A stretch of 22,137 nucleotides of DNA from Priapulus caudatus (taxonomy: Eukaryota > Priapulida > Priapulimorpha > Priapulimorphida > Priapulidae): NCBI RefSeq assembly GCF_000485595.1, contig NW_014577401.1, positions 290,619 to 312,755 of the forward strand, in the 5' to 3' direction. The translations under genes and the position numbers were made by a program. The notes under the pieces were generated by a model that saw nothing but the letters and a program-made list of their open reading frames with translations, was not told the DNA's origin and did not search any database. Shown here in pieces: positions 1-8,586 of the stretch. Numbering within the stretch: the first letter of the stretch is position 1; each line of letters begins with the position of its first letter.

Positions 1-119
1 ATACAAATTACTACTCTAACGCATGTATCCTGGGGGACCGGGCCGCGACCGAATGCTTCGCGCAGGGAGAAGGTAGCGCATGTAGCCGGCATTAGAGTAT
101 AGCCACTGGCGTCGCCTAC

Positions 120-691
120 CTCTGCCGTGACACTCTTCTGAAATTCTCCGCTGTATTTCCAGCCACTGGGACAGGGTATGGTGGCGGGCGGCGACTCCAT
201 GGATGTCGAGTCATAGATGCTACACTGCTCCCACTGCAGCAGATCATTCATATATATATATTATATATATATATATATTATATATATGTGACAGAAAACA
301 GTGATTGATCATCGATCGAGTGTATATATACTTTATATCTAGTCGTTATAGTCAAACGTGCATAGGAACAGCTACATATTAGCTTTGATATTATACAATC
401 GATTGCTAGGAACTCACAAGGAAATATCGATAATATATATATATACGCGCGAAAGCGCGCGTTGTTCGTGGTGATGTCGTCCCGCACGTTGGTGCGCGCA
501 CGTGTGTGTGCATGCGTGTGCGTTCCGAGTTTGGTTACCTGTCCATCTTTATAAGGTATTGTTCCGTTCAGCTCGGTGACACCTGCGGGAAGTCTGCAGT
601 GATGCACTGGAGTCTGTGCCAGAAATGTGATACCAAGAAAGTGCCATGCGCACGTGAAGAGTATCAGACACCCCAACACAAACACACACAT
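120..691 (-). CDS. SLC22-type transporter, two 5' exons (TM1 and large extracellular loop)
   Basis: Two minus-strand exons, 691-539 (51 codons) and 233-120 (38 codons), have clean borders: acceptor CAG at 694-692, donor CAG|GTAACC, acceptor TGCTGCAG at 241-234, donor GAG|GTAGGC. Both are phase 0. The first gives a hydrophobic helix, then TPVHHCRLP, an N-glycosylation site (NGT) and TIPYKDGQ. The second begins WEQCSIYD and contains IPCPSGWKYSGEF. This Cys-rich order (xxxHxCRxP, then Q-C-x-x-Y, then P-C-x-x-G-W) is the hallmark of the first extracellular loop of SLC22 organic cation/carnitine transporters. In the family the next exon starts E|W-x-LVC. No such exon lies to the left in the window, but one with the right phase lies at 4760 on the opposite strand. 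The short first exon with the initiator Met was not found. The assignment to SLC22 is firm; whether this is the missing start of the plus-strand gene or a separate paralogue is open. Confidence 0.86.
240..538. repeat. Intron of the minus-strand SLC22 fragment with TA microsatellites
   Basis: Alternating TA runs occupy about 249-287 and 431-445. A short GC hairpin, CGCGC-GAAA-GCGCG, lies at 446-459, followed by a TG/CG-rich run at about 491-520. The remainder shows no exon-like sequence. Confidence 0.7.
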
Positions 692-1925
692 CTGGAGCGA
701 CCGTAAGCACCTAGATGCTCATTGCCTCATCGGATGCATCGTGGCAGACTTTTTTATATTAAGCCTGTAGACAAAGACGTGGAATTTTTTAATTTATTAA
801 ACCCTTCGCTGTCCGTCCCAAACGCTACCTGTATATGATACCCGTACAATATATATTAGAGCTGTACCTTACCCGTCATATGTGGAGCCAGCACAAATAT
901 AACTCTGATCTGGAAGAAATGAGGGGCGTTCAGTAGCGCTAGGTCGCGCAATCCCAGTGCGAATGCACAATGCGGCAAGCTGTAGACAACTAACGCGACA
1001 ATACCTCAACACTATAACGCCTCAACGCTGCATACTGGAAGTAGGCCTACTATGGATGCATGAACTTGAGATATACACTTCCACCCGCACGCACACACAC
1101 ATACACAAACGCGCGCACACACACACCCGCAAACAATCGCACCTGAGCGCACAATCGCACGGGACACGCTCACACATAATATTTTCGTACCGGGACGTCT
1201 GTATCAGCTATCAGCGTGTACGTGGTTCCCACATATTCTATCCCCCTGGCTATACAACTACGTATATGTACCGTGTATGCATGTCTAGCCGGGCCTATAT
1301 AATTCAGCGGCAGCGGCCATGTCGTGAATCAGCGTACCGTGAAACATTTTTTAACCTGCGTGAGCAGCTTACAAACGTCCGCCATGTCCAAACAATGTTG
1401 CGGTACAAAGACCATATGCACGTATACTGTCTTTTGATGAGACATATAAGTATATCCATAGAGGATGAATATACGTTCATTGTAATACCATACCGCATAT
1501 ATACACACACACATTACTATAATTCGATTTGCTTCATTGGTTTAGTTAGCAATTGTCATTAGCTAGAACGTGTATTATATAGGAATTCCACGCGCGATGC
1601 CAGCTGGTTAGAGAAGGGCACCAAAAGAGGTTAGATAAAGTGTACGGCTATAAGGTCCCTGTCGGTGGGGTATAAGGTCCTAGATGGGGGATGTGGGCGT
1701 GTGTGCTGATGAGGGGGGGGGGAGCTTATGTTTCATTTAGTGCATCCCGCTGGGGGAGGGGGCAAAATTTGCATTGCGAGTAGGAGGCCAAACGTCAGGG
1801 AAGGAGGCTATATTTATATATTATAACTTGTACTTGGGATTCAATTTTTTCTCAAAATTTCAAGGTTTTCAATTCTCAAATGATATAGATATTGCTTTAG
1901 CGCTGCTAGCCGGTAATAATCACAA
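692..1925. other. Gene-free stretch
   Basis: No convincing exon was found on either strand. A CA-rich microsatellite with CG steps covers about 1088-1133. A G-run lies near 1713-1723, and the decamer TATAAGGTCC is repeated at about 1650 and 1671. The 201-codon open frame at 957-1562 is rich in Thr-His repeats and resembles nothing known to me. The missing first exon of the minus-strand SLC22 fragment could lie here but was not recognised. Confidence 0.5.
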
Positions 1926-2089
1926 ATTATATATCGTATATATATATATATATAGGTCTATGTATAATTATATATCTATATATCTATATTGTGTACTGGC
2001 GCGCGCGCGCGTGTGTGTCAGTAGGGTATGTGTGTGTGTGTGTGTGTCTGCTGTGGTGCTGGTTGTGTGTGTCGTGTAGTGTGTCGTGT

Positions 2090-2120
<31 letters not shown>

Positions 2121-2224
2121 TGTGGTATGGGTTTGTGTCGTTGTGTGTGTGTGTGTGTGGTGTTGTGTAGTGTCGTGTGTGTGTGTGTGTGATGTGCACT
2201 GTGTGTGGTGTGTGTGTGGTGTGT

Positions 2225-2267
<43 letters not shown>

Positions 2268-2505
2268 GTGTGTGACGTATGGTATGTGTGGGTGGTGTGG
2301 GGGCGGGGGTGTACATGCATGTTGTGTTTACGGGCACAGTGTGTGTGTGTGTTGTGTGTGTGTGCTGTGTGCGCGCGCGCGGCGTGTGTGTGTGTTGTGT
2401 GTCGGCGCGCGCCGTGTGTGTTGTGCGTGTGTGTGTGTGTGTTGCGCGCGCCTGCAGCGCGCGCGCGTGTGTGTGTGTGCGTGCGTGCGTGTGTGTACAT
2501 GTATA
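1926..2505. repeat. Compound TA/CG/TG microsatellite
   Basis: A TA run (about 1936-1990) passes into alternating CG (about 2000-2012), and then about 480 bases of TG repeats interrupted by CG blocks at 2371-2382, 2404-2411, 2444-2465 and elsewhere. The whole tract alternates purine and pyrimidine. The long open frames over it encode only Cys-Val or Thr-His runs and are artefacts of the repeat. Confidence 0.95.
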
Positions 2506-2512
2506 TATCAGC

Positions 2513-2565
2513 ATATCAGGAATAAATAATAATGTATTAAATGTGTGATTATTTACTCCTGATAT
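2513..2565. mobile_element. Palindromic mini-element, copy 1
   Basis: Inverted arms 2513-2530 and 2548-2565 match at 17 of 18 positions. Both arms begin ATATCAGGA, the terminal motif shared with the copies at 2683-2763 and 7944-7994. The loop is 17 bases. The 5-bp flanks outside the TCAGG ends (GCATA and TATAT) do not match, so a target duplication is not evident for this copy. Confidence 0.65.
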
Positions 2566-2634
2566 ATATAGGCCTATATGTTTATATATATTATTTGCGG
2601 TCATTGCGTCCGGTGTTTTTCTACTTAGGTATAT

Positions 2635-2674
2635 CATAGATATATACAAACACATGTGTTTGTATATATCTATG
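2635..2674. repeat. Perfect 40-bp palindrome
   Basis: The 20 bases from 2635 are the exact reverse complement of the 20 bases ending at 2674, with centre ACATGT and no loop. The outer bases 2634/2675 do not pair. It lies between two copies of the TCAGGAG palindromic family but does not share their terminal motif. Confidence 0.9.
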
Positions 2675-2682
2675 GGTATATA

Positions 2683-2718
2683 ATATCAGGAGTTAATAAT
2701 GACAAATTTGTCATATTA
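2683..2718. mobile_element. Partial copy of the palindromic mini-element
   Basis: This stretch starts ATATCAGGAG like the other copies and contains the same centre, GACAAATTTGTC, but ends after GTCATATTA without a right terminus. It abuts the complete copy that begins at 2719. It looks like a truncated or interrupted older copy. Confidence 0.55.
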
Positions 2719-2765
2719 TCAGGAGCGTATAATGACAAATTTGTCATTATACGCTCCTGATATTA
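2714..2765. mobile_element. Palindromic mini-element, copy 2, with 5-bp direct repeats
   Basis: Positions 2719-2760 form a perfect 42-bp palindrome with ends TCAGGAGC and GCTCCTGA and centre AAATTT. The pentamer TATTA occurs directly on both sides (2714-2718 and 2761-2765), as expected for a target-site duplication. The copy at 7944-7994 has the same ends and the flanking pentamer TATTG. No coding capacity is present. Confidence 0.75.
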
Positions 2766-2994
2766 TATATATGGGTTACGATATCTATGGTATAGATCAC
2801 ATGATTTTAACCGCCAACCACAGCGTGTGCGATCCAGCTCTAACTTACACCACGCTTCATGATTCGACAGTCCATGTAACGAGGATTTTGATTGGTTACA
2901 AAAGATAGCACGAATTTGACTGTTTGTTTGAGCATTTTGAGTGCCGATTTCAGAAGTTTATCTTTCCAAAGCTAAGGCGTTTTAGGTGGCGACG

Positions 2995-3279
2995 CGGGGG
3001 CCCGCCGGGGGCCCCCGGGCCGGGCCGGGCGGGGGGGCGCGGCCGCGGGCGGGCGGCGCGCGGGGGGGCCGCGGCGGCGCGCGCGGGGCGGGGGGGGGGC
3101 GCGGCCGGCCCCGCGGGCGGGGGGGGGGGGGGGGCCGGGGGCGGGCGCGCGGGCGGGGGGGCGCGGCGCGGGCGGGCCGCGCGCGGGGGGGGGGGCGGGC
3201 CGCGGGCCGGGGGGGGCGGGCGGGGGGCGGCGGCGGGGGGGCGGGGGGCGGGGGGGGGGGCGCGCGCGGCGGGCGGCGC
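2995..3279. repeat. Block composed only of G and C
   Basis: About 285 consecutive bases contain no A or T. They are G-biased on the plus strand, with many runs of five or more G, inside AT-rich DNA. The three overlapping open frames encode only Gly/Ala/Arg/Pro low complexity. It may be a real G-quadruplex-prone tract or a base-calling artefact. Confidence 0.9.
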
Positions 3280-3325
3280 AGGGCGGCCGCGCGCGCGGAG
3301 GCGCGGAGCGCGGGGGGCCCTACCA

Positions 3326-3690
3326 TTTTTTGGTAAAGTTATTACTTAGTGTCTGTGAGTACCACAGTGATATTAATCAATGATTTAATTTTAATTGTTG
3401 CTATCGTAGAGCTGTATGTATAAACTACTAGTACTACTACTAGCTTGTCGCTCTCCTCTCGTGTAGACTGTAGTGTAGCTGTAGTACTACGTACTTTACC
3501 GTAACGTACGATATCAATTTACTGATTGTGTTAGGCCATGAGAAATTGGTATGAGTTTAACCGTCCGAGTATTTTGAAAGTGAGGAGGCTTTTTTCCTTT
3601 TTTCATTAATTCATTTCATATTTGTAGTCTACCATATTTCCATGTTTTTCGCGGTCGGCTTGTAAGTCGATGTCTCAGGATACGGTCACT
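3326..3690. other. Gene-free stretch
   Basis: AT-rich sequence with a small CTAGTA/TAGTAC palindromic patch at about 3425-3442. No exon, RNA gene or clear repeat is seen. Confidence 0.5.
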
Positions 3691-3820
3691 GCCAGCAAGA
3701 TCAAGCCCGCACGCTACAGCACACACGCGCCGCATTGACTATCATATACTCTACACTATTAATATATATATAGTCAATGCGCGTGATGTGTCGTACGTGC
3801 TCGGCTTGATCCTTGCTGCC
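3691..3820. repeat. Imperfect foldback, about 130 bp
   Basis: The left arm starting GCCAGCAAGATCAAGCC and the right arm ending GGCTTGATCCTTGCTGCC are inverted copies of each other with scattered mismatches across about 50 bases. A TA-rich loop (ATTAATATATATA) lies between them. No matching flanking direct repeat was found. It is probably a MITE-like element. Confidence 0.7.
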
Positions 3821-4304
3821 ACGTTGGAATACGTCACGCATGTTTTTGCCCCTAGATAGTAGACAAACTAGCCTCGCAAGAAACGGTACGCTACAGTTAG
3901 GCATCCCTATGTATAGACAATCCTCGCACAGCCTTCGTCGGGCTAACCGAAACCAAACCCAATGTCTCAAAGAGCCAGCCCAGAGGGTACAGGACCCAAT
4001 GAAGATGAAATAGGCCCTATAGCGTTTTTAGTATTGGTTAATGTTAGGATAGTTGAACGCTCTGAATGAGAACAACTTGGGTTTTTAATGGATTTAAAAA
4101 TGAAAATAATGAAATACTTTTAATAATGAATATTTCGGGGTGGCTCTGACGGCATGCGGGCGTGGCGGTAAAATGTCATACCTCAATTCTCATGGCCTTA
4201 TAGTTGATCTGCCGGCACATTAATATAGCTCTAGCTACTATTATATATATGTATACCGTGTCAGTTGCCGCAGGCCTATAGAAGCTTCTTATTACGGATG
4301 CGGC
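3821..4304. other. Gene-free stretch upstream of the SLC22 exons
   Basis: No SLC22 exon for TM1 or the extracellular loop could be recognised on the plus strand here. The 66-codon open frame at 3813-4013 has no familiar features. Confidence 0.45.
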
Positions 4305-4590
4305 ACCGAGCAGAGCAGAGCAGAGTAGAGTAGAGTAGAGTAGAGTAGAGTAGAGTAGAGTAGAGTAGAGTAGAGTAGAGTAGATCAGAGTAGAGTGAGA
4401 GTAGAGTAGAGCAGAGTAGAGTGAGAGTAGAGTAGAGTGAGAGTAGAGCAGAGCAGAGTAGAGTAGAGTAGAGCAGAGCAGAGTAGAGTAGAGTAGAGTA
4501 GAGTAGAGTAGAGTAGAGTAGAGTAGAGTAGAGTAGAGTAGAGTAGAGTAGAGTAGAGTAGAGTGAGAGTAGAGTACAGTAGAGTAGAGA
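4305..4590. repeat. GAGTA pentanucleotide microsatellite
   Basis: Nearly 290 bases of GAGTA units with interspersed GAGCA and GTGAGA variants. The variants form a higher-order pattern between two purer blocks (about 4325-4383 and 4480-4563). Minus-strand open frames over it encode Leu-Tyr-Ser-Thr-Leu repeats and are artefacts. Confidence 0.95.
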
Positions 4591-4759
4591 GAGGACCCAA
4601 ACTAGAATTGTGCCTAGATGCTCTAGGGCCCGACCCACTTAATGCACCAGCCTGACTGAATATAGCAATTATCAAGACCACTGTCAGCACATAAACCCTG
4701 ACAGAAAGGGTTTATTTATGTGGTGTTGGAATTATGCTTTACATTTGTACTCATTGCAG

Positions 4760-7700
4760 TGGAATCTTGTTTGTTGGAATGCCTTCCTGAAAGACACCGC
4801 AGCTGCCATATTCATGGCCGGCATCATGATGGGCGCGTTGATCATGCCAACTATTGCAGACATGGTCGGACGTAAGCTCCTCATCTCAGTCGGTTTGGTG
4901 GCCATGTTCATTTTCAGCACGATGATTGTGTTTCTGAAGAGCTTTGTTGCATTCCTCATCATGCGGTTCTTTGCAGCGGTGCTGATATCGGTAAACATGC
5001 ATTGAATTACCCTAATCTATATTTTTATAGAAAATATTAAAGGAATAAAATGTGTGAAGAAAAGCATATTATTAGCAGGTATCAAGAATTCCATAATGTT
5101 GAAGCCAATCTGTTCAGATCAAGAATATAATTTTGTTGCTTTGGACAGAAGAGAGTTATCCTATTTTGAAGTAATTTTTTTTTAATTTGTACATGTTACT
5201 TTGCAGGGAAGCTTCCTAAGCCTATATGTGTTGTCAGTTGAGTGGTTTGCACCCCGTCAGAGGGCCTTCGTCGGTGCGGTCATCTGGGTTCCTTGGGTCG
5301 CTGGATACTGTACACTGCCTCTAGCAGGATATTTCATACATAACTGGCGCCACTTACAGCTGGTTCTTAGCATTCCTATTGCAGTTGTTTTCTGTTTTCC
5401 ATGGTAAGTCCTTGAATTGCAAATGAATGTCAGTGCTTTGAAACGCATTGTAAGAATGATCAGAATGTCCATCCTTAGTTATTATATAGGATATAATAAT
5501 ATATGTATACTCTCGCCCGCACGCATATATCTAGAGAGGGGGGAGGTAGAAGGTGGAGCTTACATGGTCTTTTTAATAATGTACATTTCTGTCTTGTTTC
5601 AGGCTTCTGCCTGAATCAGTGCACTGGCTTGTTTCTCAGAATAAGTTAGCTACTGCTGAGGCACTTGTACAAGAAGCTGCTAAAACAAATGGCATTACGC
5701 TACCAGAAAGATTTAGCTTAACTGCACCAGAAAAATCTAGTGAGCACAGAAAGAAAACTCTGTGGGACGTTCTACACACACCTCTGCTGAGAGTCTATGC
5801 TGTGATGATGTGCTTTTTGTGGTAATTACATAAGACTGCTTCAAAGATGTATAACTTTGCCAATCAGTCGATTGCACAAACAACTAATTCCCTATCATGC
5901 GGTAATGCAGTAGTCGTTTGACTATCTAGAAAATGTTATGTGGTTCAGTGCTAAAGGCGTGTCAATGCAATAGCTGGTAAATGAGCGATCACTTATTACG
6001 TAACAACCTTACTTGCTTACATGAAATACAATAAAATACAGATGATACATTGAATAAATGAAAAAGTAGCATTATATTTATATTTTTAGGTTTGCAAATT
6101 CACTCGTGTACTATGGCCTTACATTTGGTGCTGCAACATGGGCAGGGAATGTGTACGTAAACTTCTTCCTGTCTGGACTCATTGAAGCTCCATCTTACCT
6201 CTTCTTATTTTTCTCGTTGAAATGGTGAGTTGAAATATTGAGTAATAACTAAATATGCCAATATTGTGAATTTTGGACATATGGCCTAGTTAGGATATAG
6301 AAGATCTATCTTTACAGATACTGTTTTCAATTTCTACAGCCATAGAAAAGTAGAGTAGACGAACTACACTAATTAAATAAACCAAAATAAGTGACTATAT
6401 ATTTGTAATATTATGCCTACAGGTGGGGAAGACAAAGGCCAATATGTGCTTTCCATTTGATAGCAGGCATTCCTTTACTCATATTGCCATTTCTACCCCA
6501 GAAAACTGGTATGTAATTGCAACCCATTTCATTATTGTCTCTTGAAGAATCTTGAGACGGACTAGTCACCGGTCATACAAATATCAAGACCAACAATTAA
6601 CAGATTATCTTTTATACAAATTATAAATGACAAAAACAGCTAAATAGAGTGAATGGACAATGGTGCTGGCAGTTAGTAACGCACGAAGGGTCGTTGTCGT
6701 ATCAGGTACTACATATATGTACCCGAGGTAGTTTTAGGTTGTTTAGTATTATGTTTATATTTTTATATGAGGTATGTTTAGGGTTAGGGTTAGGGTTAGG
6801 GTACACTTTGTGTATACATATATGTACCTCGAGTACATATATGTAGTACCTGATACGACAACGACCCATTCAGCGTTAGTAACAGTAGGGCTCTCCACCA
6901 CCATTATGTATCTTAGGTTTAGTTTGGGCCTTGTCAGAAGAGTACATGTATAAACGCATTCTCTGTTCAAATAGGAAACGCATACAGCATATTGATAATG
7001 GTAATTGTGCTTGTAGACAAAATCAAGTGTGATCATGTATAAGTAATTAACCATTTATGTCGAGCGTGTGTTATTCTATTTGCAGCTGATGGTCGTGATC
7101 TGGCGACGTTGCGTACAGTTCTAAACATCATTGGCAAGTTTGGAATTTCGTCATCATTTTGTGCAATATACCTCTTCGCTTCTGAGCTTTACCCCACCGT
7201 AGTAAGGTAATGAAACTTTTGCAATTGATATGCTGTATATTTACTGAAAGGGGTTGATCATTCTGTGCATTTACTCTACGTGTAACGTGAATATAATAAC
7301 AGTACATTAGATGCTGTGAAGTAACATACTAATCCATCTATAGCATCTATCTATACCCACTTTTACCCCACATACCTAATATTCAATGTAGATTAATTTC
7401 GTTTTTGATTGACATCACGATTTAAGGTGAACCCTACTTTGCCAAGAGTAATTTTTCCAGCATGTGGCACATCAATCAGTAACAATACTGCATGCTGTAT
7501 TAAAATTGTTTTCGAATAACAACTTGTGCTGGTATAGCAAGGCACATCATGCAGTGTTAAAATTGATTTTAATTGATTATTTATAGGAGTGCAGGTATCG
7601 GCATATCATCCGTATTTGCCCGCATAGGTGGTATCATAGCACCATACCTGGCCAACAGCATTGGCATCTTGGAGCCAAAAGCACCACCGCTGATATTTGC

Positions 7701-8219
7701 ACTGTTGGCTATAGTTTCGGCTGTCTTCTCTATGATTATTCCTGAGACATCACAACTGCCACTTATGTCATCTCTGGAGGATTCTAGATTTCTCAGGTCC
7801 GTTCCTGAGATTTCATTCAACTTAAAACCTATTCAAATGGTTTATATAGTTCGTTGCTTAGTGACTAACATACTGAATCACTTAGAAATGAAGACAGAGT
7901 GTATAAGTATATAAACACCAGATGTCGTATGTATGTCATATTGTCAGGAGCTTATAAATGGAATCATAAGCTCTTTCCATTTATAAGCTCCTGATATTGT
8001 TATAGCCTTTATGGGGATTTACTGTAGTCGTGTGTTTGCAGTAAAAGCTACAGGGATGCACATCTGCTGATTGCGCAACAACCAAGAGAAACATCGGTGG
8101 TAACAGAAGGTACAGATGAAGTCCAGCCAAGTGAACCGGAGCCTATTTTCAGTTTACACAACAATATGCAAGCCAACGAAGATCCAACACCAATGGTTTT
8201 CTATCAGACATCTGTGTAG
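4760..8219 (+). CDS. SLC22-family (organic cation/carnitine-type) MFS transporter, 5'-incomplete, eight exons
   Basis: Eight exons with GT-AG borders and matching phases: 4760-4990, 5207-5403, 5603-5821, 6090-6224, 6423-6508, 7086-7206, 7587-7796 and 8042-8219 (TAG at 8217). They total 1377 nt, 458 residues plus stop. The order of family landmarks is complete: WNLVC at the start, the MFS loop ADMVGRK between TM2 and TM3, EWFAPRQRA after TM4, WLLPESVHWL before the cytoplasmic loop, FANSLVYYGL (TM7), GNVYVNFFLSGLIEAPSY (TM8), WWGRQRP, GKFGISSSF, ASELYPTVVRSAG and PETSQLPL. It would act as a polytopic plasma-membrane carrier of small organic ions; the substrate cannot be read from sequence. The C-terminus QTSV fits a class I PDZ ligand. 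The initiator Met, TM1 and the extracellular loop are absent upstream on this strand; matching exons are at 691-120 on the minus strand. Adding those 89 residues and a short first exon would give the usual length of about 550-570. A polyadenylation signal candidate AATAAA lies at 8536-8541. Confidence 0.93.
6672..6883. mobile_element. MITE with long inverted repeats and 9-bp target duplication, in SLC22 intron
   Basis: Perfect 35-bp inverted arms at 6688-6722 and 6833-6867 begin GGGTCGTTGTCGTATCAGG. With looser ends (GC at 6681 and 6874) the element is about 194 bp. The 9-mer GTTAGTAAC flanks it directly at 6672-6680 and 6875-6883. A 9-bp duplication is typical of Mutator-like elements, though other families cannot be excluded. 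The interior holds about four GGGTTA units (6779-6802). It is non-coding and sits in the intron between exons 6423-6508 and 7086-7206. Confidence 0.82.
7939..7999. mobile_element. Palindromic mini-element, copy 3, in the last SLC22 intron
   Basis: Perfect 20-bp arms at 7944-7963 and 7975-7994 start TCAGGAGCTTATAAATGG and enclose an 11-base loop. The pentamer TATTG lies directly on both sides (7939-7943, 7995-7999). The terminal TCAGGAGC is the same as in the copy at 2719-2760. It ends about 45 bases before the last acceptor of the transporter gene. Confidence 0.78.
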
Positions 8220-8345
8220 TATAAGGAGACTATAAAGATCCAATGTGTATATAATATAAAGAGTCAACTAAGATCCAATGCCAATGATTTTCTGTCGGAC
8301 ATCTGTGTAATATAAAAATACTATCAAGATCCAATCCATACAATA
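8180..8345 (+). repeat. 91-bp tandem duplication over the SLC22 stop codon and 3' UTR
   Basis: The segment from AGATCCAACACCAATGG (8180), through the stop codon, to AGATCCAATGTG (8236) recurs 91 bases later (8271 and 8327) with about ten substitutions. The second copy lies wholly in the 3' untranslated region and preserves the sequence around ACATCTGTGTA, with TAA in place of TAG. Confidence 0.8.
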
Positions 8346-8586
8346 TATATGTTCTTTTTTATCCATGCCAGCTTGTTTACACTTCGATTAGCACGACTCT
8401 TTTTGGGACAACTCTACAATACATACTTAGAAGAAGACTGAAGAATTATGCCCAAGTGAAAATATTTATTAAGAATGTTTTTATTCAAGGCATCAACATG
8501 TATGTCAAAACTTAGATTAGTATGGATCCATACCTAATAAAACCATATATATGTTCTCATGGATCAGCAGTCTCATAATTTGAACA

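Noticed and set aside
446-459. GC hairpin with GAAA loop as an RNA element
   Set aside because: A five-pair stem in an intron beside a TA microsatellite is too short to claim a function.
957-1562. 201-codon plus-strand open frame
   Set aside because: Thr-His runs from the CA microsatellite, no recognisable domain and no splice or promoter support.
1984-2655. Long open frames on both strands across the TG tract
   Set aside because: They are translations of TG/CA repeats (Cys-Val or Thr-His) with no stop codons because of composition.
2924-3349. Gly/Ala/Arg/Pro-rich open frames
   Set aside because: They cover the pure G/C block, where stop codons cannot occur; not protein-like.
4276-4690. 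Leu-Tyr-Ser-Thr repeat protein on the minus strand
   Set aside because: Frame artefact of the GAGTA microsatellite.
6779-6802. Chromosome end signalled by GGGTTA repeats
   Set aside because: Only about four units, located inside a MITE with target duplications within an intron.
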